A DNA stretch of 64,000 bases from Puffinus mauretanicus (GCA_023333565.1 JAJKFH010003305.1:558001-622000), one strand, 5' to 3'. Shown: positions 21,451 to 34,394, counted from the stretch's first letter. Notes: a model not told the origin generated them from the sequence alone. A program made the numbers and translations.

Positions 21451-24400
21451 TCCCATCGCTTCTCAACCTCTACAGGTTGGTGATAAAAAAGACTAACGAA
21501 GTGTATAAAAATACATATATGCGCAGGCAACAAGATTCCTACCGCTGCTGTGAACAGGGGAAGGCAACTTTGGAAATCCAAGAGGAAGAAGGTGGCTTTT
21601 GCTCACGCCATCTAACCTTTCGTCAGTCAGCATAAGCGGAGACTCGCTTTTCCGACGTCCTCTGGTGGAACATGGCTCCCTCGCATGCCTGCAGCTGCTA
21701 CGCATCAATTAGTTTCCTTATTACTGTCACATAAACAAGTTCTGCCGTTTCCAAGGAGATGACTCTGTGGACAGTTGTAAGGAGGGCGCTGATCCGAAGC
21801 AAATAATGAATAAGAGAGGGAGGGAATAAAGCACCAGAAATCTTGTGCAGACCCACAATTTTGCTAGCACCCTGGGGCTGGAGGGGGGAGCTCCCCAAGC
21901 CACTCCTAAGAGCACAGGCTCAGCAAGAGGTGTGAGGGAACAGAACACTGCACGACCGAGGCACTTGTGTTTGCAGAACCCCTGCTGTGGACATAGTTAC
22001 GGACGCCTTGCTTTGCCACAGCTTCCTCAGACGCAGAGGCTGTGTGAAGTAGGCTGAGGGAACGGTTGCTATAGCACTTGGAGGCTCTACCAACGTAATT
22101 ACTCCAGTAGAGGTGCTCTGGTATAGACAAGTCCTTTAATATCTTAGCAGGTGAATATAGTTTATAATAACCACCCTGCACAGGAGCAATCTCTACAACA
22201 CTGCAGGCCTCAGGAAAGGACATGGGCCAGGAAAAGGACCAAGTCACTCTACACCAGCAAGACGTCACCAAACATCCTGACCACTTTCAGCCCACTAGGA
22301 CAAGAAATCTGTCAGGAAATAATTAAGTAGCTTGACGTATGTTTGGACGTCAACTATCCTACCACCAACTTTTTCTCCCCCAAGTATTTAAGTTTCTATA
22401 AAACCACCACAGACTGGTTTGCTTTTTAAAACGGGTTACATGTCCCACAACCACTGCGGGCTTAACCTACTGCTCTTTAATTCCATGCTACCCTGGATGC
22501 TGGTACACAGCCCTTGAGAGGTGCTTTAAAGCAGATATTGCGTCCCGAATGGCAGTGTTTGTACTAATGTAACTCCATGAGGCTTAGGGGGATTTAGCAC
22601 TTGAACAACACTCGTTAAAGCAGGCAAAACACTGTTGTTTAGACAAGCCCTTGGTTGAGGAAATTAGTGCACTCGTTCGAGTTTGGGGAACAGCCAAGGG
22701 AGAAGTATGTGTATTAAACAGAGGCTGACAAAATACCCTGGTTACAGGCGGAGGGGAGGGCAGGGGAGGAAGAAGAAAGAAATGCCCCACTCCCACCCCA
22801 GCAGCCTGCACGGCAGCGGGGCAGCTGGGCGAAGCACTTGCGTTGTGCAGGTCACATCTGGAGCCACCGCCGGCCCTTTGGGTGTTTTAACCAGAACTGA
22901 CCCAGCCTGAGTTGGTGGACGCAGGGTGATGGTCAGATACCCAGTGTTATTTTACACAGAAAAACACAAAGTAGCCAATTCATACATACCCTGCATCAAG
23001 CATGGGGCAATTCAGTGCTGCCTATGGGCCTGCCGTTAACCGTCAGCCTGGCCTAGCCACCTATGTTGTCTCCAAGCCTGAGCCAGGAGGCTCCCGGAAT
23101 GCAGTGCCACACGGCTGCAACCCTGCGTACGGTGCGTGATGCCAGGCATAGCAAATTAGCTCTGTGACAGCACTGCACTAGTGCAATTACACTGCCTACC
23201 TCCTACCTTGCTGCAGCCTGTGTGCTCACCCCTTGGGTGCGAGGATGAGCAGAGCTGGTCCCTTCAGCAGGACCACTTCTGCCTGTTGGCTCACCGTCAC
23301 ATGCGGGCTGGGAGCCAGCTGGCACAAAGGCTGTTGGGAAGCAATCCCATCCTCAGGTCCGTACCTGTATATGTGACTTTCATACCTCACAGGAGAGCAA
23401 GCAAGCTGGAGGTTGGTACCTTAAGACAAACAGAGAATTTCCCATTTCATCATGGTCATGTAAGTACTAATGTGATTTACTTTTACACTATTTATATTTA
23501 TTTTTGCTGAATATGGCCTGCATTGAGTGCCAGAGTACTGGATTGGGCTGCCGTAAAAATAATTGAAATTTTAGTTACTGCTGCCTATCACAAATAAGCA
23601 TGTCAATAGTAGGGAGTTATTGAACACCACTGAAATCCTAAATGCTACAGAAAGACCATTTATGACATCCTCATCCTCCTCCATCCTGTTCCTCCCCTCC
23701 CTTGCTAGCCACATCATTAAAAAAGTTTCAAAAAAAATTATTTTGAAGTTAAAAGTCCAAAAATGTTTTGCCACATATACAATTACGTCCCATACTGTAA
23801 AGCAGCATGTGGAAAAGCGTTTTCCCACATGTGAACTACAGCAGATTCAGGGAATAATGCTGGCTTACCAGTTTCCCAAAAGATGTACACTAAGGGAATA
23901 ATGTGATAATGTAAGCAATGCTTCCATTAAGTTCTCCAATGTTTGTTATCTTACAGAGATCCTGGTTCATTCAAATCACTGTGAGGGCAACCTTTTAGAA
24001 CCAAAGAAAAAGATGCTGTCAGAACACCTTCAAAGAGGAAAAATAAAACGGATCAAAGCATTTTTCAGAAAGAAATACAAAGATATCTATCTTCTGACCT
24101 GACCTACTGGGCATGCACAATTTATAATGGTTTTTTTTTCATAACTGAAAACAAAGTCTCAGATGAATCAAGGAATGATTCACTGCTTATCTGACATATT
24201 GTAAGAGAAATTTTAAAGAATTGCCCCAACACAGGCTCTACCAAGAAACTCCCAGAATGCTGGCTGCCGCCTTGTCTATTTGAGCCAAGCCTTGCTGGCG
24301 AAAGGTTATGTGAGAGGCCATTTTCGTGACACAATCCAAATTGGTCTATTTTTTTCCCCTTTCACTTTCCTTTGAGAACCAGGGAAAAGCTTGGTCAGCT

Positions 24401-25684
24401 GTACTAGCTGTGCTGCAACGCTCTTTCAGCCTTATTCCCAACAGACAAAGAACAGCCCTTCCACAGACAAAAAGAAATAAATAATGTTGTAGGCAAACTG
24501 CGTTGTTGTTTTGGGAACACCCAGTCTCTAGCATCCCGACACAACTGCTTTAATCAGCTTGAAACATGTGACCTTGCTCAGGACATATCTAAGTAACTGG
24601 TACTCATGTGCCTTCTTTAATCTAAGTGGGTTAGAAATGAAATGGTGACAGCTGCAAAAGTAATAGGAAGTGAAACCTCACTGAATCAATAGAGCATTTC
24701 AACATGTTTTTAAGTTCTGTCGAGTCCCACTTTAAATGAGTTTAGAACAAATGACTAAAATTTGTTAGAGCAATTAAGGAACTTGGGAGTTTTTTGAAAA
24801 ACTGACACTTGCAAATCCATGGGAGTTAGTTTGTTGTACAAACTGTGAGACACAAACTGACAGTCTCAGAACTGGATATATAAAGGTTAAGTGCCTGGTT
24901 TCTCCTTTGATACTACTGTAGCAAAACCTATTCATTCCTGAATTTCGAGTCTTATGCAGAACTTTCATACAATCATTTTTTTTCAGTCTTTGAAGAAAAG
25001 GAAAAGAAATTACATTCTGTCTTTTCTCATGACGCTGTGTGTACTGTAAAGTATGATAAAACCTGGAATTTCAATGAAAAAAAACTCCTAAGACTTTTAT
25101 TTCATTGTGTCAGACCTTCTAAGCATTCATACTGATATTTCTCTAGTTCCTGTTTGCTAGAGATAAAAGAGAACAAAAAAGAGGAAGAAAGAAAATTGAA
25201 TGAGTTACACAAGTATTTTGGGAACCAGGCAAAGAAATAACCAGGTGGGGAAAAAACAGAGATTTTTTTAAAGACAGCTTTTTTAGGAAGGGGTTCTAAC
25301 CTGGCAGTGTATCAAGCAATCTTGGGTCATAACGTCAATAGAGTTTTGCTGTTTTCTTCAGTGAGTACAGCAGACCCAATTCCTCATTAAATTGGGCCTT
25401 TGTTCACAAGTGCAGGATAAAATCATATTCAATCCTTCGTAGGGAAATCGAATTGGTGCAACCTGCTTTAATCTGTATGAGCAGATGATAACAGCATTCA
25501 GAGGAGCAAGACTGCAAATTCCTATCTAGTAACTAGACGCTACGTTAGCATGAAAGCATCTGGCCTGGAATAGAGTGTTATCAAAATAATTACATTTTTA
25601 AGTCTTTAATCAGACCACAGTAATTAAATATAACCTTTTTGTAATAAGCATCAAACACAAAACCAAATACTATAAATGGTCACT

Positions 25685-25863
25685 AATATACTTCCTTGCT
25701 TCCCTCGTAGTTCTGTTCTTATCTTCTCCTTTCATCCACCCCCACTTTATAGTTGCTTTTCCTTCCTCGTGTCCTCTCTTTTCCTTGTATTTACATCATC
25801 CTATAGCTTTGTTCCTTGCTCTTCTTCCTTCGGTCTTATTTTTCTCCCACTCCCTCCTCTAGC
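25685..25863 (+). repeat. Polypyrimidine-rich tract
   Basis: About 180 bases made mostly of C and T on the plus strand (for example CCTTCCTCGTGTCCTCTC), with few purines. Low complexity. Confidence 0.7.
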
Positions 25864-28107
25864 ATAAAAAGTTAGGGTTTTTTATAAAGTAAAAAGAGCC
25901 ATTTTTCCCACACAAGAATAACTATAAAGTTTCTTCCCTTCATAGTTGGGATCCAGTTCCAACAGATGCTGTCTGCTCTGAGTACACTGACTGACGCGGA
26001 CATTGAAGGTGCTCTCCTCTGTACTCTCCAAAAAGTTACATTTTCTCCCCACTGTTATTTTCTGCCGATGATGCCATCACACTGTCTTCCGTATGTGGTT
26101 TGCTTACTTTCTCTTCACCCTCAAAAAATCTGCTTTTGCTCATTAGATTGGAAACAGCTCTCACAGCTTTCTAGAGAGCAAAGCAGACTACATGTGTCCC
26201 AACAGATGGGAAGGCAGGAGGAAATTACTGGCTCTGGCTATTGACCCTTGATTAAAAAGAGGAAGACTTTGCTGTTGTGGAAAGGGAAGGTTTCCAAGGG
26301 CAGCTGTCTCCAGTATAGAAGACTGTGTATCTGTGCACAGGCAGAATAATTAGAGATTAGAAGGGCAAATGCAAAAAGGAAAAGACATATTAGGGTAAGG
26401 TGGGGCAAATGTAAAAGTGGGTTGAAATGACAAAAAGAAATATAAGGTAGGATAGTTATTGCAGGTACTGACTCATTCACAGTAAACACTTTTACTGCAT
26501 GATAATTTTCACCTTTTATGTCTCAAATATCTAATGGGATCATTGAAAGATGGTTCTGAACGTTGCAATTTGCCCTCTAGGCAGATGAAACACACAGATT
26601 GTGTCCCCACCATTGCCTTGGTAAGTAAACTTCTGTTTTTACCAATACTTTCTTAGGTAAAGTGTCAGTCTCTTCATCCAACATCCTTTAACCTAGCATG
26701 GAGATGGAGTAGGAGGTAGATTTCTAGCCAGATAAATAGAAAACCGTGACATGGACGAGCAGAGAAACACAAAGAGGGTAATTGTTCCTAGGATTTGTCT
26801 CCTTTTACCTACTACCACAAATAGATTTTTTTTCACATATTCCTGTGCTGCTGATAACTAGGCACTTGGCAGGGAACAAGAACTCCATTCTGCATTTGTA
26901 CATCAGGCAACCTAAGAAAAAGAATGATTAAAAAAAAATACTAACAAGGAAAAGGTACGTTTCACTCCTGGCAAGAAATGATTCTCAAAATCATCCTTTG
27001 TCAGCAACACTTGTCTTTAAAGATGCAGAAAAACTGCAAGCAGATTTGAGTCAGAGCAACTCCTCAATCTTATTTTGGAGACCTATTTTGATTGAAGAAT
27101 AATTTTAAATAATATCATCTGTTTACATGACTCAGAATATTCATACCAACTCCAACACATCCACACTCCCCATCATGAACAGGCACAGTATCCCAAGTAT
27201 TAATGCCAAACAGTTTGTATATCATACAGCATAATGAGTACTCAAAAATGCAAAAATGGTCTATCACTACTTCTGGCCTGAGTTGTCTGGGAAAACTTAA
27301 CATTCAAAGCCATGCAACAGAATACTTGTTTCATACAATCTGTATATTTAAACTTGCATGACTTCAGAGATGCAGGAAAAATCTGAGTAAGATGCTATGA
27401 AATCCTGCACAATGCTGCATATATAAAACTAACCAGTTGTTGACTATAAATTATTTAAGAGTCATTTCTCCCCTATTAACTAAATGCACAGTTTGTGACT
27501 GCAAGGTATTTAGTGGATCTCTAGGGACTTGACTTAAATTCTTGCTATTCCGTGTGACCTTAATAAATCACAGAGGGATGGGACTGATAAGGGACTGATG
27601 TTCCAGGATACAATGAGCCTTCCAGCCTCAGGGCTGAATCCTGAGTTTGGTAATGATAGGCTTACATTCCCTGCATGTAAAAGAAGTGCAGGTATATGGC
27701 CAAAACAAGCAGCATGCTCAGTGAAGAGCTAGCAAAAGCTGTGAGCGGGGAAACTATGAACATAGATGTGTGTGAAGTCCCACCCTGGCGCTTGGCACCT
27801 TTGTCCTCTTGGGACTCAGAATTTGGAGTCCTCTTCTGGTGGTGAGTGCCAAAATCTGTTCTTTAAAACAATGAATAAAGAGTCCCTGTATCTTCTCTGG
27901 TCTGTGACTTCATTTCATATGGCTGCTGGCCACAGCATTTTTCTTTGTGTTATTACTGGAAAACACCAAGGTCTGTGTTAACAGACAGCCTGCCAAAGGT
28001 GTTTAAAAGGCCTCTTGGGCTGTCAGCAGATAAAAAATTCCCAATAAGCAGTGTCCATTTTCTTTTAAAGTGTAGCTGGAGGAAATAGTGTCCATCTTCT
28101 CTATGCT

Positions 28108-28155
28108 GTTACCCAGTGGTTAGAGCATTGGCCGGGAAGTGGGAGTTCCTGGGGA
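28108..28155 (+). mobile_element. tRNA-derived SINE head, relic
   Basis: CCCAGTGGTTAGAGCATTGG followed by GGGAAGTGGGAGTTCCTGGG resembles the CTAGTGGTTAGAGCA...GGGAG...TCCTGGG head of tRNA-derived SINEs known in reptiles. It has an A-box-like motif; the B box is weak. Confidence 0.4.
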
Positions 28156-29439
28156 GCATTCATGCCGCATCCCTGACCACCATGCTAGACTGGGAGGAGG
28201 AAGAGCAGGAAGGAAACAGGGAGTCACCACCTTTTCGTTTGAAGTTATGACCCTGTTCAGACAAGTGTGTAAGAGTCTACGACAAGGAGAAGGCAGCTGA
28301 GGCAAAAGACAGAGTAAAATAAGGATGTGTCTCTCTCATCTAGTTTAATTGTTGGAAGAGAGTCCTGGGTTTTATTTACGCATTTTTGTAGCAAATAGTC
28401 CCTGGACAAAAACCAGCACTGGCTTGGGAACAGCTACCAGAAATCAGGAGTAAGTGCCTACAGCTCCCTGTGTCTCCTTCCTTCTAGTTCAGACCAGTGC
28501 CACACGTTTGCCATCCTTTGCAATAGGGACACAACTTCAACAGGTGAGGTGATGAATGCTTCTCTTCCATTTTGCAGTCCTTCTGAACACTCTTCTGGGA
28601 GTTACAAGATGTTGATATAAATCCCTTTGAGCTAAAAGCCAATTCTCTCATCACTGGGTTACTGCACTGAAGGTGAGCACTCTACCAAATGTGGCCAGGC
28701 ACTGAAGCCAGCTGTGGCTGTAACAGAAGAACCTGACTTGTTGGGCTCGGAGAGGTTCCTCTCAGCTGGACCTCTCTTGGAGCTGCTCTACCTACTTCCT
28801 AGTCCACAAGTGGGCACAAAGGGGAGAGAGGTGCCAAGATGCCCAGCTTGGGGCAATTCTGGACATTTCTATCCAGAAACAGACTAACAGAGTTCAGGTG
28901 GCTGCTCAGTGGAGTTTTTTGGATCTGAATTTTTAGTTTACCCATGCTCTTTTCCAGGGTCTAGCCCTTAGTCTTTCAGGCTACATTTATACAGTTAAAT
29001 GGAGTATAGTCAGAGTTGGCAAAGCACAGCAGGACTTTAAGTGGCTTGTAGTTCTGGTATGTCATAGCCCAGCTCTTCTCAAAGCATGCTTCAGTGTAAA
29101 ACTATTCCATAGTCTTTCTCCCAGAAAGATATGGTCCCCTAAGAAGAAGCCAGTGGCTAACTTACCCATCCTTGCTGCATTTGTGACCTCTTGGGAGACA
29201 GGATGCCAGAGTTTGGTGCAAACGTACACAGGCAACCCACAGTAGGCCAGAACACACGGTAGATGTACAAACACGTGCTCAGAAATAAAACAAGGTCACA
29301 TTTTCTCCCACATCTTAGGCTGTAGCTTGCTCAATCATTGAGGCCAGTCTGTTGGGATGATGCACGAGTCTGGGCTTGACATTAAGCTTGGGCCTCGGTT
29401 CAAAGACAGTAGAGGAGTAGCCTCTGGCTTTCTGGTGTC

Positions 29440-29560
29440 TCTCTGCAAAACAGGAGTCAGAGAGCTTTGCTTCCTCAGAGGGCTGCTGTGAAGAAAAACT
29501 CATTAAATACTACAGAGTGCCCAGATATTGCGGCAACATGCCAAAATCCAGATGTAGAAG
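29440..29560 (+). mobile_element. SINE 3' part, MIR-like relic
   Basis: CTCAGAGGGCTGCTGTGAAG then AACTCATTAAATACTACAGA and GTGCCCAGATATTGCGG follow the order of the 3' part of MIR-type tRNA SINEs. The upstream head is not clear. Confidence 0.4.
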
Positions 29561-31604
29561 GGGAGGGTGAACTTTTAGAAGAGAGTGATCCCATCCTAGG
29601 TATTTACTAGTTGGAATGAAATAAGCCTCAACAAAACCAGGTGTGAATAAAAGCAGTTGAAGGAATCTAATTTTAAAAAGCAGTTCCTTCTAAGTTGCAC
29701 AAGTTTTACTGTGTTACTAGTTCTCCAGAAATCGACTAAGTGAGCTCTGCAGTAAAGTGCTCTTTTGTGACATACAGAAACTGGAAAACACTTTTAAAAG
29801 TAAAGGTAACACAATTTAGATCTTATATCTTAGAAAGGACATGAATACAACTACTTTACATTGTATTTTCAAAAAATATTTCTGCATTTGGGTATCATTT
29901 GCATATGGCTATAGAAGTTCTTATCTAGTTAAAAAAAGAGGGAAGTTGATAAATCATCAAGGAAGGAAATACTGAGGTTTAAAACAGCCACAAAAAAGCC
30001 ACAGCTTATCATTTTAAAAACTCAAATGCTGTAATTCTGGATGAGTTGCCAGATTGTTTCCTTCATAATTCTGCCTTTCTCTTATCCATTCTTTAGGGAT
30101 CAAAAGCAAGCGTATTAACTTTTTTCAGTGAACACACAAATCAGACAAACACATTCCCCTAACTTCAGGCTCTGATTAATTCCACTGGTAGCCTTTGACC
30201 TTAATTTCCCCAATGTCTTGCAGTACATACAGAAGCTTGACCTGGTATCGGAAAACTGCGGAGATTTGGGTTGGAAAAAATAAGGCCATCTCCATTACCA
30301 AAGTGCTACATTAAAATCTATAAAACAAAGGGCTGAAAATCTGAAGTTTAGGCCTTGGAGCCAGTTTCACAATCTGTTTCCTGTAGCCAGAGTTCATTTG
30401 CAGTCAGTGGAAAAAACAACTTCTAAAAGATAAAAGGCAGTGCTGTGACTTTCAATCAATCTCAGCATTCAGTGTGGGAATATAGCCGTACTAAAGTCTA
30501 ACACCAACGTTTCAGTTCTGATTCTGGTTCACTTTATTGATCTCGGATGTATGTAGCCATTGTTAGAGACACCCAGCAAGCGCAAACTTTTCATGGGAAA
30601 AATGAGATCTACCCAACTTCTGAAGATCAAAATTTAGATAGAAATAAAGCAAGCATGCATGACGTGCCTATTCACAGGAAAACTGGGAGACCATAACGAG
30701 TGACAACAGAACAGGACGGGAAGCTGAAGTGGTAGTTAATGTAAAAAAAAAAAAAAAAAAAAAGAAAACACAAAAGGCACTTGGCAGAATTATTTTTTTG
30801 AACCCATCAGTTATGATGGGTGGTGGCCTTGAGTGCTTAGGGAAGTCAAGACTCACATTTATTCCAGGTAGTGATGATTTCAGTAGATATATTGTTCACA
30901 AGGGTGCCAAAGGCCTAGAGGAAGCAGCTGCACGAAGCAGTCCAGGCCTGTCCACGCTGCCAAACAATGGTTTGCAGACTCCTTGTAGAAAGGATTTTAT
31001 GGGAAAAAGAGATTGGTCTTCCTTGAAAGGTACAGGTAATGACAGAATGACATTTATTTTGCAAGCTTTAGAGAAACCATGCCAGAAAACAAAAGGAATG
31101 TCAGATGAAGAAACCAGATTCTTTACAAATAGAAGAGCTGTTGATGGCTGGTGTTGGTGAGCCAGCCTAAGCTCTGTTCCTGGACTCAGAAGCGGTTTCT
31201 GTGCCTTTCTGTGGTATGCAAGTAGCTTGTTCTGCACTTAACTTCAGTTTTGAGGTTTGAATTTTAGAGTGGGAAGTGTGTACATGAGAAACGTAAAATA
31301 GTTATGCAAGACCCTTTAGGCCCAATGCCCTGTTTCAATTTACAAGCGTTCTTTTGCCTTTCAGTATACTCAAAATTGTAGGTTTATGATTGCTTTAATG
31401 TGACAGCTGCAAATGGGTGATTCTGCCTTTGTCTATGTTTCCCTCTCCTCTTCTCTGCCAAGAGGTGAATTGGATCAAGGAAGTGACGTGGCTGAAATTA
31501 ACTTTATTAAAAAAATGCCTTTTTTTTCCCTGCAAAAAGGAAGGAAGGAGACTGCATGGCTAGGGAAACAGCAATACCAGCCCATTTGGTGGCAGCCTGC
31601 ACTT

Positions 31605-31945
31605 AATCACAGAATGGTTGAGGTTGCCAGGAACCTCTGGAGGTATCTGGTCCAAATCCTCTGCTCAAGCAGGGCCACCTAGAGCCAGTTGTCCAGGACT
31701 ATGTCCAGATGGCTTCTGAATATCTTCAAGGATGGAGACTCCACAACCTCCCTGGACAACCTGTGCCAGTGCTTGGTCACACTTGCAGTAAAAAAATGTT
31801 TCCTGATGTTCAGGGGGAACCTCCTATGTTTCAGTTTGTGCCCACTGCCTCTGGTCCTGTCACTGGGCACCACTGAGAAGAGCCTGGCTCCGTCCTCCTT
31901 GCACCCTCCCTCTAGGTATTTATATACCAGGCTCATCAGTCCCGG
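31605..31945 (-). mobile_element. CR1 LINE fragment, minus orientation
   Basis: Plus-strand text is typical antisense CR1: AATCACAGAATGGTTGAGGT, GGATGGAGACTCCACAACCT, CCTGGACAACCTGTGCCAGT, CTCTGGTCCTGTCACTGGGC. The 3' end of the element is at the low coordinate; its 5' end is truncated near 31945. Confidence 0.95.
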
Positions 31946-32029
31946 TATAATTTGGATTAAAAAAACCTTGGATTAACTTGGATTAAAAGACTGCAGAACT
32001 GTTGCCCAATTAGAATATTCCAGGGATTT

Positions 32030-32043
32030 CCCCCCCCCCCCCC
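32030..32043 (+). repeat. Run of 14 C
   Basis: A homopolymer of 14 cytosines about 240 bases left of the CpG island. The minus strand has the matching G run. Confidence 0.95.
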
Positions 32044-32360
32044 GCTTTCATTTTCAGGTGTTGAAGGCGCTGTATTTCGCTTGCACGGACTGTTTTTTTT
32101 CCTTTCTGCTGATGTGTTTACTTAGGCTACATCAAAGGCTTCTGCTGAAGCGCCTCTCTGACAAGCCTTTGCAGTTGCTTAGAACACGTGTGTGTCAATT
32201 TATTGCCAATGCAAATTTCTGAAGCAAACCCACTACCGGAATTGCTTTATTCCTGGCTGTTCCCAGCCATCTGCTTTTGATAACCTGTTGCGGCGGAACA
32301 CAAAAAAACGACATTAAGGGAAAAACCCGCGCAGGACCGGCAGCGGAGGCGCTCTCTCAC

Positions 32361-32600
32361 CCCTCCCCGGCAGCGTCCCGCGGCGGGGCCCGGGGCCCGG
32401 GGCCCGCGCCCGCTGCCTGCGGCAGGCGGGGCTTCAGCCGTAGGCACCCCCGGGAGCCAGCCTGCAACGCCCGCAGGCGGCAGCTACGCGCGAGCGCGGC
32501 GCGGCGCGGCCCCGCCCAGCGCCCCCCGCCGTGCCGCGCGCTGCTTGCCGGGACACGTAGTTCCCCTTCGCGGGCGCGGGGCCGCCCTTCGGCCGGACTA
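32361..32600 (-). other. CEP57L1: Candidate CEP57L1 untranslated exon 1
   Basis: On the minus strand the CpG island contains a consensus-like donor, GGGAGGG|GTGAGAG, with last exon base 32361. A first noncoding exon ending here would splice to the acceptor at 19575-19577. The upstream limit is a guess. Confidence 0.35.
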
Positions 32601-33135
32601 CACATCCCAACATCCCCTCCTGGCTCTGTCGCGCCCCGTCTCGATTGGGCCGCCGGCAGCGAGCGCTGAAAGGCGATTGGCTGATGGGCGCGTCCGTCAG
32701 GTGGGCTCCCCGTGTTGGGCGGGGCTAGCTCCTGCCCTTCCCTGCCCCCTCCTCCCCGGGCTGAGGGGGTCCGTCGGGGGGTCTGTGGCGGCCCGGCCCC
32801 GCTCTGCCCGGCCCCGGCGGGGAGGGCTGAGGGGGCCGCCCCGTGCCGCGGCGGAGAGGCAGGGCCGGGGCCGTCCCTTTCCCTCCATGCCTGGGGCGCG
32901 GAGGAGGAGCCGCGGGGTGGTGGCTGCCCCGCTCCCCGCCGGGAGAGGCGAAGCCCCAGCGGCGCTGCTCGCTCGGCAGCCCCGGCGGCGGTGGGCGGCG
33001 GTCGGCGGGGTCGCCCGCCGGGGCTGAGGGAGCTCCCGCCCGCCCTGCCCCCCATGCGGCGCAGGCAGCGGTCTCTCCGCTCGCCGCCGCGTTTGTCGTC
33101 TTTGTGGGCGGGTTGGCGGCTGTCGGGAGCCCGCC

Positions 33136-33162
33136 ATGGGGCGGCCGCGTCGGGGCTGCTGA
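33136..33162 (+). other. SESN1 upstream ORF, 8 codons
   Basis: An ATG in an ideal initiation context (CCGCCATGG) opens an 8-codon frame ending in TGA at 33160-33162, 31 bases before the SESN1 start codon and in another frame. The SESN1 ATG itself has C at -3, a weaker context. If the transcript begins upstream of 33136, this uORF could dampen translation. Confidence 0.55.
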
Positions 33163-33193
33163 GGCGGCGGTGGGGAGGCAGCCGGACGGCCCC

Positions 33194-33475
33194 ATGGAGG
33201 AGCGGGAAGGCGAGGTGCGCTGGGAGGGGCTGTGCAGCCGCGACGCTGCCACCCGCGCTGCCGCCTTGGAGACCATCGGGCAAGCCGTGCTCCGCCGTAG
33301 CGAGACCATCGCTCCCGTGGCGGCGGTGCCGCCTACCCGGGCCGCCGACGGGCTCCTGGTTCCCGCCGCCCGCGACGGGCTGAGCGAGGTGCTGGCCCGC
33401 CTGCTCATGCTCTCCAAGCGCTGCCCCTTCCCCGACGTGAGGGAGAAGAGCGAGGCGATCCTCAGCGGGGTGCAG
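33194..33475 (+). CDS. SESN1: SESN1 (sestrin 1), coding exon 1 of the long isoform
   Basis: 94 codons from ATG at 33194 to donor GTGCAG|GTAAGC, phase 0. The product begins MEEREGEVRWEGLCSRDAAT and ends LLMLSKRCPFPDVREKSEAI plus LSGVQ. It closely follows human SESN1 long isoform exon 1 (remembered MAEGENEVRWDGLCSRDSTT... LSKRCPFKDVREKSE). Sestrin 1 is a cytosolic, stress- and p53-induced protein that restrains mTORC1 through GATOR2 and supports antioxidant defence. The globular sestrin domain is encoded by later exons not in this window. The frame is open upstream without an ATG, so the start is set by homology. The middle (residues about 36-60) is alanine/proline-rich and more GC-driven than the human version. 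Confidence 0.96.
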
Positions 33476-34394
33476 GTAAGCCCGGCAGACCCCACCTCCG
33501 CCGTGGGACGGGACCGGGAGAGCTCCTGGCCCCGTCCCACGCAGGGCACCCTCGACTTTCAGCTGTGTAACGGGGTGGGCATTTGACCCCGGCCGGTCAG
33601 ATTTATTCGTGCAGTAATATATGCTAAATGCTCCCTCCCTCTTCGCGTTATTGGAAAGGCGTTATTAAAAAGGCAGGGAAAAAAGCGTCAAGTTCTTGAG
33701 TGCGATCCGGGGAGAGGATTTAGCGATGAATGGCTGGAAAGTAGCTGATCTTTGGGGCATCCCGAAGGAATTGCTAAAATGACAACTTTAATGCTCTAGT
33801 TTTGGTCTGTATGACCAGTACTGTGATACTACCAGTTTGCTTTAATACAAAAGCAGGAAAGATTTGGGTATAAACAGTCAGGGCTGCCAATTAAAAATAT
33901 AAATCGTTATGGGAAGTTTTTGAGCTTTTAAAAGCTGCATGAGCTTCAAGACTATTAAAGCACAGCCTGTCAAAATTCCCTGTTTGTTGTTGATTGGTAA
34001 ATAGTTTCTCCACTGGCATCGGTAAGATCCAAACTCTTTTTTATGGCTTGTAGGCGGTCTAGCCAATGGAGGATTGCATTTACTGACCTTTTATGCTAAC
34101 AAAAATAAATGTTACTTTGTACTCTTCCACTGTTACAGTCTAATTATAGTTACTTGCATTGCAATTCTCTTGCTCACCTAAAGTTTTTGCGCAGGTCTTG
34201 AAATTCTGATGCAGGGCTTGTATCAACGGGTCCAGCAGCACTGCTAAAAATACTACTTGCTGCAGAGTAGGAAAAGGAAATTCAGGTATTTTAATCACAA
34301 GTGAATACATAGAGCTGTGCTTGGAGTTAGGTACCTGATTCCCACTATTGTGCTTTTTCTCCCTGAACATTAACGGGTTCAGTTTAGGGGAATC

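Larger units (their letters stand above)
19575..32360 (-). other. CEP57L1 5' intron region
   Basis: Noncoding stretch between the first coding exon and the CpG island. It may contain untranslated exons that I cannot place. Contents: a GC-rich segment (20815-21450), a pyrimidine-rich tract (25685-25863), SINE-like relics (28108-28155, 29440-29560), one CR1 copy (31605-31945) and a run of 14 C (32030-32043). Confidence 0.6.
32280..33500. promoter_or_regulatory. CpG island, bidirectional SESN1 / CEP57L1 promoter
   Basis: About 1.2 kb of very GC- and CpG-rich DNA in an AT-rich setting, covering SESN1 coding exon 1. No strong TATA box is seen; GC boxes (GGGCGGGGC near 32717) fit a housekeeping-type promoter. 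CCAAT-like reverse motifs (ATTGG) occur at 32644-32648 and 32674-32678. In human SESN1 and CEP57L1 are head to head with a few hundred bases between them; the arrangement here agrees. Confidence 0.85.

Noticed and set aside
20836..21483. 215-codon plus-strand frame as a protein gene
   Set aside because: No domain, low-complexity P/A/G/R composition and a competing overlapping frame; listed only as a GC-rich segment.
32357..33586. Several overlapping frames of 130-308 codons in the CpG island
   Set aside because: High GC removes stop codons; only the frame at 33194-33475 matches a protein family (SESN1).
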